Shown: positions 8,157 to 16,742, numbered from the stretch's first letter. The stretch: 64,000 nucleotides of DNA from DATHGT01 sp035317605 (GCA_035317605.1 DATHGT010000344.1:6107-70106); one strand, 5' to 3'. Numbers and translations: made by a program. The notes: generated from the letters alone by a model not told the origin.

Positions 8157-8477
8157 TCATGCAAAATTGATGTTGCCGCCGAGCCCTTCCGGTCCGGCGC
8201 CCTCGATGAGACGCAAAAGCGCCGCCCGTTCGGCAGCTCTCGATCTTCGCCGGATGACGATGACGATACCGTGGTGAGGCCGGTCACGAGCGAGCCGGAG
8301 AAAGTGGTCCCGGTTGCACGTGATGACGATGAGGCCGTGATGGAATGCGTATTCGAGAGCTGCAGCGTCGGGGGTCTCACGTGAAAGCACGTCGCGCAGG
8401 CGATTCACTCGATGGCCAAGGTGCTCGAGTAGATGGCTCAGTTCGTCCGGGACATCATGATCAAAGAGGAAATTCAC
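8157..8477 (-). CDS. DUF5615 PIN-like putative toxin
   Basis: A 106-residue protein starting MNFLFDHDVPDELSHLLEHLGH, then RDVLSRETPDAAALEYAFHHG and VITCNRDHF. Acidic residues in FDHD, the Asp in TPDAAAL and NRDHF match the DUF5615/PIN-like nuclease fold. The GTG start overlaps the stop of the DUF433 gene by 4 nt (GTGA). DUF433-DUF5615 pairs are widely treated as toxin-antitoxin-like modules, with the PIN-like member as the presumed RNase. Activity here is inferred only. Confidence 0.8.
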   Translation of the reverse strand: MNFLFDHDVPDELSHLLEHLGHRVNRLRDVLSRETPDAAALEYAFHHGLIVITCNRDHFLRLARDRPHHGIVIVIRRRSRAAERAALLRLIEGAGPEGLGGNINFA

Positions 8478-8737
8478 GGCTCGCCGGGCGACATCTGCCG
8501 GGCGACCAGGACGTCGATTTCACCACGATGGTCCTCGTAGTAGGCCAGGCATTCGTAGACCTGGGCGCGCGTGAGGTCAGGGAAGCAGTTGGTGATGAGG
8601 CTGTCGACGGTCTCGCCATTCTGCAACAGGCCGATCACGTCATGGACCCCGATGCGCGTCCTCTCGACACGGGCATCACCAGCGCAGATTCCCGGAGTGC
8701 GGACGATGTAGCGGTATGACGGCTCGATAGTACTCAC
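8474..8737 (-). CDS. DUF433 antitoxin-like protein
   Basis: An 87-residue DUF433 protein. IVRTPGICAGDARVERTRIG is the family opening, followed by VHDVIGLLQNGETVDSLI and LTRAQVYECLAYYEDHRGEI, a small helical DNA-binding fold. The GTG at 8737 is the only sensible start. No Shine-Dalgarno precedes it, but TACACT (8744-8749) lies 6 nt upstream, consistent with a leaderless transcript. It is the first gene of the pair with the DUF5615 protein and is the presumed antitoxin and autorepressor. Confidence 0.8.
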   Translation of the reverse strand: MSTIEPSYRYIVRTPGICAGDARVERTRIGVHDVIGLLQNGETVDSLITNCFPDLTRAQVYECLAYYEDHRGEIDVLVARQMSPGEP

Positions 8738-8743
8738 GCAGAG

Positions 8744-8749
8744 AGTGTA
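8744..8749 (-). promoter_or_regulatory. -10-like box for a leaderless start
   Basis: TACACT on the minus strand ends 6 nt before the GTG start of the DUF433 gene; no Shine-Dalgarno present. Confidence 0.35.
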
Positions 8750-8838
8750 GGCTGTGGGCAAGGCGCCCGCAACGATCCCCCACCCCTGCCCCTCCCCGTA
8801 AGCTGGAGAATTTTCGGAGCAAAGCTCTTTCCGAAGAT

Positions 8839-9714
8839 TCAGCGCGCTCGGCGAGCTTCGATGCGGCCCTCGGCGCTGGACCAGCCGGGGTCGAAGGGGA
8901 GGCCGGGCTCGTCGACGTCGATCACGAGCGGGGTGTGATCGGACGGGGTGGGCTTGCCCTTGCGGGCCTCGCGGTCGATCTCTGCGGCCACGACGCGAGA
9001 TGCCACGGACGTGGTGACCAGCAGGTGGTCGATGCGCATGCCGAAGTTCTTGTGGAAGTTGCCGGCGCGGTAATCCCACCAGGTGAATCGGCCGGGCTCG
9101 CGGTGGTGCAGGCGATAGGCGTCGACCAGGCCCCACTCGCAGAGCTTCGCGAACGCGATGCGCTCGGGCGCGGACACGTGAGTCCCGCCGTGACAGGCCG
9201 AGGGATCCCACACGTCGGCGTCCTCGGGGGCCACGTTGAAGTCCCCGCCGATCACGAGCGCGCCGCCGGTGTCGCACGCCTCGGCGAGCCAGCGCGCGAG
9301 CCGCTCGTACCAGGCGAGCTTGGCGCGATAGAACGGCGAGTCGACGACGCGCCCATTGGGCGCGTAGATGCTGACGACACGGACGCCGGCGCACGACGCC
9401 GAGATCATCCGCGCCTCGGCCAGGGGCTCGTCGTCGGCGACGTCGGGCGTCTTCGCCGGCCGCAGCGGCTCGCCGAAGTTGGTCACGACGTCGGCAATAC
9501 CGACGCGGCTGGCGATGGCCACGCCGTTCCAGCGGCCCTCCCCATGATGCGCGACTTCGTAGCCCGCGGCCTCGAAGACCACGCGGGGCACGTCGTCGTC
9601 GGTGAGCTTGGTCTCCTGCATGAGCAGCACGTCGGGCCGGGCGCGCTCGAGCCACCACGTGACCTTCTCGAGCCGCGCCTTCAGCGAGTTGACGTTCCAG
9701 GTCGCGATGCGCAT
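8839..9714 (-). CDS. xth: Exodeoxyribonuclease III
   Basis: A 291-residue AP endonuclease/3'-exonuclease of the ExoIII family, acting in base-excision repair. Motifs: MRIATWNVNSLKAR (Asn7), LLMQETK (catalytic metal ligand Glu34), SIYAPNG, VIGGDFNVAPED (catalytic Asp/Asn) and the terminal TPSDHTPLV (Asp-His pair). All the catalytic residues of the family are present and the length is normal. The ATG lies 5 nt after the stop of the LLM gene, so the two may be cotranscribed. Confidence 0.93.
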   Translation of the reverse strand: MRIATWNVNSLKARLEKVTWWLERARPDVLLMQETKLTDDDVPRVVFEAAGYEVAHHGEGRWNGVAIASRVGIADVVTNFGEPLRPAKTPDVADDEPLAEARMISASCAGVRVVSIYAPNGRVVDSPFYRAKLAWYERLARWLAEACDTGGALVIGGDFNVAPEDADVWDPSACHGGTHVSAPERIAFAKLCEWGLVDAYRLHHREPGRFTWWDYRAGNFHKNFGMRIDHLLVTTSVASRVVAAEIDREARKGKPTPSDHTPLVIDVDEPGLPFDPGWSSAEGRIEARRAR

Positions 9715-9719
9715 CCCGC

Positions 9720-10658
9720 TCAGCTTCTCCGCGGCTTCACGAGCGCGGCGAAGTGCTCCAGCCGATCGAGGCTCTCGGCGAGGCGCTCGGTGCGGCAGTC
9801 GAAGATCAGCTCGCTGACGCCCAGCCGTGCGTAGGCGTCGATGTCCTCGAGGATCTGGTCGGGGCCGCCGCTGAACGGTCGGCGTCCTTCCGGATCCTTG
9901 ATCTCGCCGTCGTAGAGCGGGGTCTTGAACGAGATCGTCAGCTTCGAGAAGTCGCGGCCTTCCTTGTCGGTGAGGCGGCGCAGCTCGTCGAGCGACGCGC
10001 GCAGCTCCGGCGGCCTCAGCGGGATGGCCGCGATGCCGCCGACCGGGTGCCAGCCGTCGCCCAGGCGCGCGACTCGCCTCAGCGCGGCCGGACTGTGGCC
10101 GCCGATCCAGATCGGCGGGTGCGGCTTCTGCAACGGCTGGGGCAGGCACTGGAGCGGGGCGAACCGGTAGAACTGGCCGTCGAACGACGCTGGGGACTGG
10201 GTCCACAGCGTCTTGAAGATCCGGATGTACTCGTCGCTCACCGCGCCGCGGCGGTCGAAGTCCGCGGCGCCGAGGGCCTGGAACTCCTCGCGCAGCCAGC
10301 CGACGCCGATGCCCACGGTGACGCGCCCGCGTGAGAGCACGTCGATGGTCGCCAGCATCTTGGCGGTCAGCACGGGATTGCGGTGCGGCACGATCATCAC
10401 GCTGGTGACCAGGCGCAGCGCGCGCGTGCGCCCGGCCGCGAACGCCAGCAGCGAGAGCTGGTCCAGCGCGTCGCCCCCGCCCGGGAATTCGCCGCTCACC
10501 GTGTAGGGGTATTTCGAGGCGATCTGCGTCGGGAACACGATGTGGTCGGCGATCATCGTCGAGGTGAAGCCGAGCGCCTCGCCCTTGGCGAGGATCGCCT
10601 CGACCGCCTCGGCCGTGGCACAGGCGCCGCGTGTGGGGAGGTAGAAGCCGTAGCGCAT
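9720..10658 (-). CDS. LLM-class flavin-dependent oxidoreductase (F420-type)
   Basis: A 312-residue luciferase-like TIM barrel. Seen: MRYGFYLPTRG, TSTMIADHIVFP, LVTSVMIVPHRNPVLTAKM, GRVTVGIGVGWLREEF and PHPPIWIGGHSPAALRRVAR, which are the signatures of the family using FMNH2 or reduced F420. Cofactor choice cannot be fixed by eye; the GVGWLREEF pattern is common in the F420-dependent group. Start at 10658 with GGAGA upstream. It faces the enoyl-CoA hydratase gene divergently. Typical roles are monooxygenation or hydride transfer on small organics. Confidence 0.88.
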   Translation of the reverse strand: MRYGFYLPTRGACATAEAVEAILAKGEALGFTSTMIADHIVFPTQIASKYPYTVSGEFPGGGDALDQLSLLAFAAGRTRALRLVTSVMIVPHRNPVLTAKMLATIDVLSRGRVTVGIGVGWLREEFQALGAADFDRRGAVSDEYIRIFKTLWTQSPASFDGQFYRFAPLQCLPQPLQKPHPPIWIGGHSPAALRRVARLGDGWHPVGGIAAIPLRPPELRASLDELRRLTDKEGRDFSKLTISFKTPLYDGEIKDPEGRRPFSGGPDQILEDIDAYARLGVSELIFDCRTERLAESLDRLEHFAALVKPRRS

Positions 10659-10851
10659 GGGGAGATCTCCTTCCGATTCACCGTGTACGGCGGGGACTCC
10701 GCGCCGTCAAGCGCCAAGTTCGGGGACTTGCATCGAGACGGCCGACGCGATAGACCTCTTCAGTGGCTCGCCTCGGACGGCGGGGCCCCAGCCCCGCGAC
10801 GTCCTGCGGCTCGCACTACATGGCGGCGTCAACGGCGCCCAGGAGATCCCC

Positions 10852-11640
10852 ATGACCGACAAGCTCTTGATGCAGAAGGACGGACCGATCGGCTGGATCG
10901 TCTTCAACCAGCCCGAGAAGCGTAACGCGGTGAGCCTCGAGATGTGGGAGGCCATGCCCGAGTACGTGCGCGAGCTGACCGCCGACGACGCCATCCGCGT
11001 GGTCGTCCTGCGGGGCGCGGGCGAGGAGTCGTTCGTCTCGGGCGCCGACATCTCGCAGTTCAAGGAGCGCCGGCGCAACATGGCCGACCAGGAGGAGTAC
11101 AACCGGATCTCCTCGCGCGGCTCCGACTCGCTGCAGACGCTCCAGAAGCCGCTGCTCGCGATGATCTACGGCTACTGCGTGGGCGGGGGCGTCGGTATCG
11201 CGCTCAACGCCGACATCCGCATCGCGGCCGACGACTCACGTTTCGGCGTCCCCGCCGCGCGTCTCGGGCTCGGCTATCACTACAAGGGCATGGAGAAGCT
11301 GATGGCGCTGGTCGGCCCGGCGTACGTGAAGGAGATCTTCTTCACCGCGCGCACGGACTTCAGCGCCCAGGACGCCTGGCGCATGGGACTCGTCAACCAG
11401 GTCGTGCCCAAGGGCGAGCTGGAAGCGTTCACCCGCGACTACGCCACCAAGATCGCGCGCAACGCCCCGCTCACCCAGCGCTCCGCCAAGGCAACCGTCG
11501 AGCAGCTACTCAAGCCCGCGGCCGAACGCGACCTCGCCATGCTCGACAAGCTCATCGCGGACTGCTTCAACAGCGAGGACTATCAGGAGGGCGTGAAGGC
11601 CTTCTCGGAAAAGCGCCGGCCTCAGTTCAAGGGGCGCTGA
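10852..11640 (+). CDS. Enoyl-CoA hydratase/isomerase family protein
   Basis: A 262-residue crotonase-fold protein. The oxyanion-hole segments are FVSGADISQF and YCVGGGVGIALNADIRIA. The position that carries the first catalytic Glu in classical hydratases (P-E-V/I-x-L-G) reads VPAARLGLGYHYKG, so that Glu is missing and simple hydration is uncertain. The ATG at 10852 is preferred: AGGAGA lies 7 nt upstream and the family begins with the GPIGWIVFNQPEKRNAV segment. The frame open from 10657 is not needed. Probably acts on an acyl-CoA in catabolism. Confidence 0.88.
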   Translation: MTDKLLMQKDGPIGWIVFNQPEKRNAVSLEMWEAMPEYVRELTADDAIRVVVLRGAGEESFVSGADISQFKERRRNMADQEEYNRISSRGSDSLQTLQKPLLAMIYGYCVGGGVGIALNADIRIAADDSRFGVPAARLGLGYHYKGMEKLMALVGPAYVKEIFFTARTDFSAQDAWRMGLVNQVVPKGELEAFTRDYATKIARNAPLTQRSAKATVEQLLKPAAERDLAMLDKLIADCFNSEDYQEGVKAFSEKRRPQFKGR

Positions 11641-11654
11641 CGGCCGGGCGGCTT

Positions 11655-11674
11655 GGGGGGCGGCGGCGCCCCCC
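11655..11674. repeat. GC-rich palindrome, probable convergent terminator
   Basis: GGGGGGCG (11655-11662) pairs with CGCCCCCC (11667-11674) around a 4-nt loop. It lies between the convergent enoyl-CoA hydratase and thioesterase genes. A member of the recurring GGGGGG hairpin class. Confidence 0.55.
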
Positions 11675-11681
11675 CGCCCTC

Positions 11682-12089
11682 CTACCGCTTACTCTTCCAC
11701 GCGTCGACCTTCTGCTGCAGTCTCGGCAGGCGGGACTCGCGGTCGATGATGAATCGCTCGTGGGTGCCTTCGCCGACTTTCTCGATCTCGTCGTGGACTT
11801 CGAACTTGAAGCCGAGTCGGCGGCGGTCGATCTCGGTCAGCTCGACGTTGATCGTGACCTTCATGCCTTCGGGTGTGCCGGCCAGGTGCTTGATGTTGAC
11901 CGTGGTGCCGACCGAGCTTTGGCCGGGCTTGAGGTGTGGCTGCACGGCCTGAATGGCCGTTTGCTCCACCAGACGGACCATCTCGGGCGTGGCCAGTACG
12001 CGAATGGCGTCGCTACGCAGGTGGGACGGCGTCATGTCCTCGGTGACCGCGACCGTTTGCGAGTGCTTGAGACCAACCGCGAGCTCCAT
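11682..12089 (-). CDS. FlK-like thioesterase
   Basis: A 135-residue hot-dog protein similar to fluoroacetyl-CoA thioesterase FlK and its many homologues. VLATPEMVRLVEQTAIQAVQ holds the conserved Glu, and VGTTVNIKHLAGTPEGMKVT holds the catalytic His with the TP-G motif. The family hydrolyses short acyl-CoAs. GGAGG precedes the ATG at 12089. It lies 12 nt after a second thioesterase-like gene, so the two form one operon. The substrate is unlikely to be fluoroacetyl-CoA, since most homologues are generic. Confidence 0.85.
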   Translation of the reverse strand: MELAVGLKHSQTVAVTEDMTPSHLRSDAIRVLATPEMVRLVEQTAIQAVQPHLKPGQSSVGTTVNIKHLAGTPEGMKVTINVELTEIDRRRLGFKFEVHDEIEKVGEGTHERFIIDRESRLPRLQQKVDAWKSKR

Positions 12090-12101
12090 GGGATTCCTCC
12101 G

Positions 12102-12926
12102 TTACTTCGGTCGCGTTTCCGCGAGGCAGGACTGGAGTGAGACGCCGAAGGCGCCGCGCGCGTCCCAGAGACGCGCGCGGGTGAGTCCGATGCCGTGGGC
12201 CTCGGCGACGGTGGCGGCGTCGAGGCCGATCCATTCGCCCTCGGGCGGCCGATGGACCGCGACGGTCAGGTCGGCGTTCACGAACGTATAGTGCGCCGGC
12301 TCCAGCACCACGGCCACGCCGCTGGCCGAATCGACAGCGGTCATCAGCCGCTGGAGCGGTGAGATGCCTTCACCCTCGACGAGTGGGACCCGCGGGCGCA
12401 TCCAGGCGAACATCGGTCCCTTGCCCCAGGTGCCGCTGGCGGTCCGCGTCTCCATGGCCGTGTGATAGCCGATCGCGTCGGGGAAGAACTCGAACTGAAA
12501 CGGCGCCGATTGCTCCGCGGACAGCGAAGGGGGGCCGTCGTCGCCCAGGGTGGCCGGCAACACCGGTGCCGTGCGCAACGCGACCGCGGAGGCCTGAACG
12601 AGCGGCGTGCCGTCGGCGGTCGTCAGCTCGGCCCTGAGACGCCGGACCTTCCCGCCGGCGCGTACGACCTCGGCGCGAACGGCCAGCGTCGCGATCGGCA
12701 CGGGACGGACGAAGTCGAACGTGACTCGCGTGAGCAAGACGCCGGAGCCAGCGATCTGCTCCAGCGCCCGCGTCAGCAGTGCCGCCGGTGGGCCCCCGTG
12801 TTGATAGTCGCGGCTCCACGGCCCGCGGGTCGACTCGGTCGAGACAAAGCGCTCGCCATCGGGAATGAAGAAGGCTGGTTGCGAGGGTGTGAGCACCTCC
12901 CGAGGATACCGTATCTTTCTGTCCAC
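12102..12926 (-). CDS. TesB-like acyl-CoA thioesterase family protein
   Basis: A double hot-dog protein of up to 274 residues. FFIPDGERFVSTESTRGPWS followed by DYQHGGPPAALLTRALEQ is the N-terminal hot-dog signature of this thioesterase family, and GEWIGLDAATVAEAHGIGLT the C-terminal one. Start is uncertain: GTG at 12926, or an internal GTG at 12896 (VLTPSQPAFF) that fits family length better; neither has a clear Shine-Dalgarno. Upstream partner of the FlK-like gene. Hydrolysis of an acyl-CoA is expected. Confidence 0.8.
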   Translation of the reverse strand: MDRKIRYPREVLTPSQPAFFIPDGERFVSTESTRGPWSRDYQHGGPPAALLTRALEQIAGSGVLLTRVTFDFVRPVPIATLAVRAEVVRAGGKVRRLRAELTTADGTPLVQASAVALRTAPVLPATLGDDGPPSLSAEQSAPFQFEFFPDAIGYHTAMETRTASGTWGKGPMFAWMRPRVPLVEGEGISPLQRLMTAVDSASGVAVVLEPAHYTFVNADLTVAVHRPPEGEWIGLDAATVAEAHGIGLTRARLWDARGAFGVSLQSCLAETRPK

Positions 12927-12971
12927 TCTTGAAGTGCGTCAGCGAGGGGCGTAGAAGTTGATGCCACCGCG

Positions 12972-13346
12972 ATGACCAACGACGAATATCGCGACCTCGT
13001 TGATTTCCTCGGGCGCCAGTTCACCGCCATCGATCGGCGCTTCGACCGCATCGACCAGCGCCTTGATTCTCACGACGAGCGCTTCCGCGAGGTCTTCCAG
13101 CGCCTCGACGCTCACGACGAGCGCTTCCGCGAGATCCTCGGGCACTTCGATGCCATCTACGGATGGCTCGAACGCCTCCAGCAGGAATACCACGCGCTGG
13201 TCGAGGGACTACGGCGGATCGAGATGATGCTCGCCGACGAGCGCGGCCGGCGCGAAGCCATCGAGCGAGAGCTCGCCGAGCTAAAGGAGCGCGTGGCCCT
13301 CCTTCAGGTGCGGATCAGCGAGATCGAACGCCGTCTGCAGACCTGA
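12972..13346 (+). CDS. Coiled-coil protein of unknown function
   Basis: A 124-residue, highly charged, almost wholly helical protein. Residues 18-55 contain repeated heptad-like units RFDRIDQRLDSHDERFREVF and RLDAHDERFREIL. The C-terminal 50 residues (RIEMMLADERGRREAIEREL and onward) continue as a coiled coil. It has no membrane segment or signal peptide. A self-assembling or partner-docking role is likely but unidentified. It is divergent from the thioesterase operon with 45 nt between starts. The repeats are visible in the DNA as well. Confidence 0.65.
   Translation: MTNDEYRDLVDFLGRQFTAIDRRFDRIDQRLDSHDERFREVFQRLDAHDERFREILGHFDAIYGWLERLQQEYHALVEGLRRIEMMLADERGRREAIERELAELKERVALLQVRISEIERRLQT
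13059..13142 (+). repeat. Tandem 42-bp repeat within the coiled-coil gene
   Basis: Two adjacent 42-nt units (13059-13100 and 13101-13142) share a core from CTCACGACGAGCGCTTCCGC. They encode RLD-HDERFRE twice, indicating local duplication of two heptads. Confidence 0.75.
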
Positions 13347-13371
13347 CTGACCGCCCGCACTGAGGCCTGCC

Positions 13372-15723
13372 TCACGATTTCTTCGCGCCCTGGATGGCGT
13401 TCCAGACGCGCTCGGGGGTGACCGGCATGTCCAGGTGGCGGATGCCGAGCGGGGCGAGCGCGTCGTTCACCGCGTTCACCAAGGCCGGCAGCGCGCCGAC
13501 GGTGCCGGCTTCGCCCACGCCCTTGGCGCCGAGCGGATTCACCTTCGTGGGGACTTCGTGGGCGTCGACTTCGAAGGACGGCACGTCGTCGGCGCGAGGC
13601 ATCGCGTAGTCCATGAACGAGCCGGCGAGGAGCTGCCCGGTCGCGTTGTCGTAGGTCAGGTCCTCGAACAAACCCTGCCCCAGCCCCTGCACGATGCCGC
13701 CGTGGATCTGGCCCTTCACGAGCATCGGGTTGACCATGCGCCCCACGTCGTCGACCACCGTGTAGCGGACGATGCGGACGGTCCCGGTGTCGGGCTCGAT
13801 CTCCACCTCGCACACGTGCGAGCCGTTGGGGAACGTCACCGCGGGCGGCGTGAACGCCGCGGTCTCGCTGAACCCGGGCTCCATGCCCTGGGGCAGCTGG
13901 CGCGGCACGTAGGCGGTGCGCGCGACCGTGGCCCACGTCACGCCCTTGTCGGTGCCGGCCACCGAGAACTTGCCGTCGCGCAGCTGAACGTCTTCGTACG
14001 CGGCCTCGAGCAGGCGCGCGGCGATGCGCCGGCCGCGCTCGATGACCTTCTCGGCCGCGCGCGTGACCGCCGACCCGCCGACGGTCAGCGCGCCCGAGCC
14101 GCCGTTGCCGCGGCCGGCGCCGAGGTCATCGGTGTCGCCCGCGAAGACCTGGATGCGCTCGCCCGGCACCCCCAGGGCGTCGCACACGATCTGCACGAAC
14201 GCGGTCTCGTTGCCCTGTCCCATCGACGTGGTGCCGGCGAAGAGCGACACCGACCCGTCGGGATTCACCCGCAGCTCGGCGGTGTCCGGGTTCATCGCGG
14301 TGTACGGTCCGCCCGCGACCTCGATCGGGTTGGCGATGCCGATCCCACGCAGCAACCCGCGCTGCCGCGCCTCGGCGCGTCGCTGCTCGAAGCCGGTGGC
14401 GTCGGCGCCGGCCAGCGCCATGTCCATGCCCTTGGCGAAGTCGCCGCAGTCGTAGGTGAACACGAGGCCGGTCTTGAACGGCATCGCGCTCGACGGAATC
14501 AGGTTGCGGCGGCGCAGCTCGAGCGGATCGATCGACAGCTCGTGCGCGGCCACGTCGATCACGCGCTCGATCGCGTACGTGGCCTCGGGGCGTCCGGCCC
14601 CGCGGTACGGCCCGGTCACCGTGGTGTTGGAGAAGATGCCGGTGGTCTCCACGTGGATGGCCGGCGTCGTGTACATGCCGGCGAGGCCGCCCGTGTTGTT
14701 GGTGCCGGGTCCCGCGCTGCGCGGCGTGAGATAGGCGCCGATGTTGAGCCCGATGGCCACGCGCAGGGCGAGGAACTTGCCGTCGCGGTCGAGGGCCAGC
14801 TCGGCCTTCGAAAGGTTGTCGCGTCCGTGCTCGTCGCTGAGGAAGCCCTCGCGCCGGTCGGAGGTCCACTTGACGGGCCGGCCCAGCCGCTTGGCCGCCC
14901 ACAGCACCAGCGCGTGCTCGGGATAGAGGCCGCTGCGCATGCCGAAGCTGCCGCCCACTTCGCCGGTGAGCACGCGCAGGTGGCTCTGCGGGACCTTGAA
15001 CACGCGCTCGGCCAGCAGCGTGCGGAGCAGGTGCGGTCCCTGGATGCCGGTGTGGAGCGTGTAGCGTCCGGTCCGCCGGTCGAATTCGCCGACGGCCGCG
15101 CGCGGCTCCATCGGCGCCGCGGCCACGCGGGTGACCACGAAGTCCAGCCGGGTGACGTGGGCGGCGCCCTCGAACGCGCGCGCCACCGCGTCGCGGTTGC
15201 CGGATTCCCACACGAACGCCACGTTGTCGGCGGCCTCGTCCCACACCGCGGGCGCGCCCGCGCGGAGCGCGTCGGCCGCGGAGGCGATGGCGGGCAGCGG
15301 CGCGTAGTCGATCTTCAGGAGATCCACCGCGTCCAGCGCCTGCTCGACGCTCTCGGCGACGATCAGGGCCACGGGATCGCCGACGTGGCGGACGCGCCCG
15401 CGGGCCAGCGCCGGCCTCGGCGTGGCGAACGCGGCCGAGCCGTCGCGCCGCTTGCGCCCGCCGTCGCTCGGCAGGTCGCCGACCTTGTCCGCGGCGAGGT
15501 CGGCGCCGGTGAGTACGGCCAGGACGCCGGACGCCTTGGACGCGGCCGACGCGTCGATGGCGCCGAGCCGCGCGTGGGCGTGCGGCGAGCGCACGACCAC
15601 CGCGTAGGCCTGGCGCGCGAGGTTCACGTCGTCCGAGTAGCGGCCGAGGCCCTGAAGCAGCCGCGGGTCTTCCACACGTCGCGCCGATTGTCCGACGGCG
15701 TACTTTTCGACGATCACGGGCAT
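13372..15723 (-). CDS. Xanthine dehydrogenase family molybdopterin-binding subunit
   Basis: A 783-residue large subunit of the aldehyde oxidase/CO dehydrogenase (CoxL-like) family. N-terminal RRVEDPRLLQGLGRYSDDV and SPHAHARLGAIDA form domain 1. The Mo-cofactor domains have GEVGGSFGMRSGLYPEHAL, TVTGPYRGAGRPEATYAIER and GTTSMGQGNETAF. The catalytic Glu is in GVGEAGTVGALP (Glu738). The loop reads GPYRGAGRPE rather than the Cys-bearing AYRCSFR of true CO dehydrogenase, so another hydroxylation substrate is expected. The ATG at 15723 has AAAGGAG 5 nt upstream. No FAD or 2Fe-2S subunit gene is adjacent, which is unusual. It follows an aldo/keto reductase by 7 nt. Confidence 0.9.
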   Translation of the reverse strand: MPVIVEKYAVGQSARRVEDPRLLQGLGRYSDDVNLARQAYAVVVRSPHAHARLGAIDASAASKASGVLAVLTGADLAADKVGDLPSDGGRKRRDGSAAFATPRPALARGRVRHVGDPVALIVAESVEQALDAVDLLKIDYAPLPAIASAADALRAGAPAVWDEAADNVAFVWESGNRDAVARAFEGAAHVTRLDFVVTRVAAAPMEPRAAVGEFDRRTGRYTLHTGIQGPHLLRTLLAERVFKVPQSHLRVLTGEVGGSFGMRSGLYPEHALVLWAAKRLGRPVKWTSDRREGFLSDEHGRDNLSKAELALDRDGKFLALRVAIGLNIGAYLTPRSAGPGTNNTGGLAGMYTTPAIHVETTGIFSNTTVTGPYRGAGRPEATYAIERVIDVAAHELSIDPLELRRRNLIPSSAMPFKTGLVFTYDCGDFAKGMDMALAGADATGFEQRRAEARQRGLLRGIGIANPIEVAGGPYTAMNPDTAELRVNPDGSVSLFAGTTSMGQGNETAFVQIVCDALGVPGERIQVFAGDTDDLGAGRGNGGSGALTVGGSAVTRAAEKVIERGRRIAARLLEAAYEDVQLRDGKFSVAGTDKGVTWATVARTAYVPRQLPQGMEPGFSETAAFTPPAVTFPNGSHVCEVEIEPDTGTVRIVRYTVVDDVGRMVNPMLVKGQIHGGIVQGLGQGLFEDLTYDNATGQLLAGSFMDYAMPRADDVPSFEVDAHEVPTKVNPLGAKGVGEAGTVGALPALVNAVNDALAPLGIRHLDMPVTPERVWNAIQGAKKS

Positions 15724-15730
15724 GTCTCCT

Positions 15731-16717
15731 TTAGATGAAAACACCTTTCATCTGTGGGGCCGGGTAGCGCAAGCCGGCCGCCGCGCCCACGGGCACCGCC
15801 TCGGAGATGCGCTCGACGTCGGACGGATCGAGCGGCACGTCCAGCGCGCCGACGTTCTCGTCGACCCGGCTCTTGCGCTTGGTGCCGGGGATCGGGATCA
15901 CTTCCGGCCCCTGGGCCAGGAGCCAGGCCAGCACGAGCTGCGACGGCGTGCACTGCTTCTCGGCGGCGATCGCCTCGATGCGCTTGACGAACTCCACGTT
16001 CTTCTCGAAGTTGCCTTCCTGGAAGCGCGGATGGTCGCGGCGCCGGTCACCCTCGGGGATGTCTTCCAGCTTGTGGAACTGGCCGGTGAGAAAGCCACGG
16101 CCGAGCGGGGAATACGTCATGAAGGCGATGCCCAGCTCCTTGCAGACCGCGAGCGTCTCCTCGCCTTCCTTGCGATAGAGCAGCGAGAACTCCGACTGGA
16201 TGGCGGCGAGCGGATGGACCTTGTGACCGCGCCGGATGGTCGCCGGCGCCGCCTCGCAGAGCCCGATCGCTCGCGCCTTGCCCTGCTCGACCAGCCGCGA
16301 CATCGCGCCCACGGTCTCCTCGATGGGCACGCTCGGATCGATGCGGTGCTGGTAATACAGATCGATCACGTCCATCCCGAGGCGCTTGAGGCTCGCGTCG
16401 CAGGCCTGGGCCACGTACTCGGGTCGCCCGTTGACGAGGTTGCCGCCGCCGGACGGATTCTTGACCTGGCCGAACTTGGTGATGACGAAGACCTTGTCGC
16501 GCCGTCCCTTGACGGCCTGGCCGATCAGCTCCTCGTTCTGCCCCCAGCCGTACATGTCGGAGGAGTCGAGGTGATCGATGCCCCGATCGAGCGCGTGATG
16601 GATGACCGCGGTCGACTCGGCGTCATCGGCCTTGCCATACACCCCCGACATCCCCATGCACCCGAGCCCGATCGCCGACACGCTGAGACCGCTCTTACCC
16701 AATGGTCGCTTCTGCAT
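15731..16717 (-). CDS. Aldo/keto reductase
   Basis: A 328-residue NADPH-dependent reductase. It starts MQKRPLGKSGLSVSAIGLGC and has HLDSSDMYGWGQNEELIG (catalytic Asp/Tyr), VFVITKFGQ (Lys) and IDLYYQHRIDP. Near the C-terminus is the coenzyme segment PIPGTKRKSRVDENVGAL. The ATG at 16717 is preferred because AGGAGGATC lies just upstream. Its stop is only 7 nt before the molybdenum hydroxylase start, so the two are cotranscribed, which suggests a linked carbonyl reduction/oxidation. It is of a different subfamily from the reductase at 3541. Confidence 0.9.
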   Translation of the reverse strand: MQKRPLGKSGLSVSAIGLGCMGMSGVYGKADDAESTAVIHHALDRGIDHLDSSDMYGWGQNEELIGQAVKGRRDKVFVITKFGQVKNPSGGGNLVNGRPEYVAQACDASLKRLGMDVIDLYYQHRIDPSVPIEETVGAMSRLVEQGKARAIGLCEAAPATIRRGHKVHPLAAIQSEFSLLYRKEGEETLAVCKELGIAFMTYSPLGRGFLTGQFHKLEDIPEGDRRRDHPRFQEGNFEKNVEFVKRIEAIAAEKQCTPSQLVLAWLLAQGPEVIPIPGTKRKSRVDENVGALDVPLDPSDVERISEAVPVGAAAGLRYPAPQMKGVFI

Positions 16718-16742
16718 GTGATCCTCCTGGATTGACCGGCAT

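Noticed and set aside
10657..10851. Longer start for the enoyl-CoA hydratase homologue
   Set aside because: The extra 65 residues show no family similarity and overlap the divergent promoter region; AGGAGA precedes the ATG at 10852.
12939..13193. An 84-residue minus-strand frame across the coiled-coil gene
   Set aside because: It is the antisense of the heptad repeats, giving a repeated EAL-DLAEALVV pattern with no start signals.
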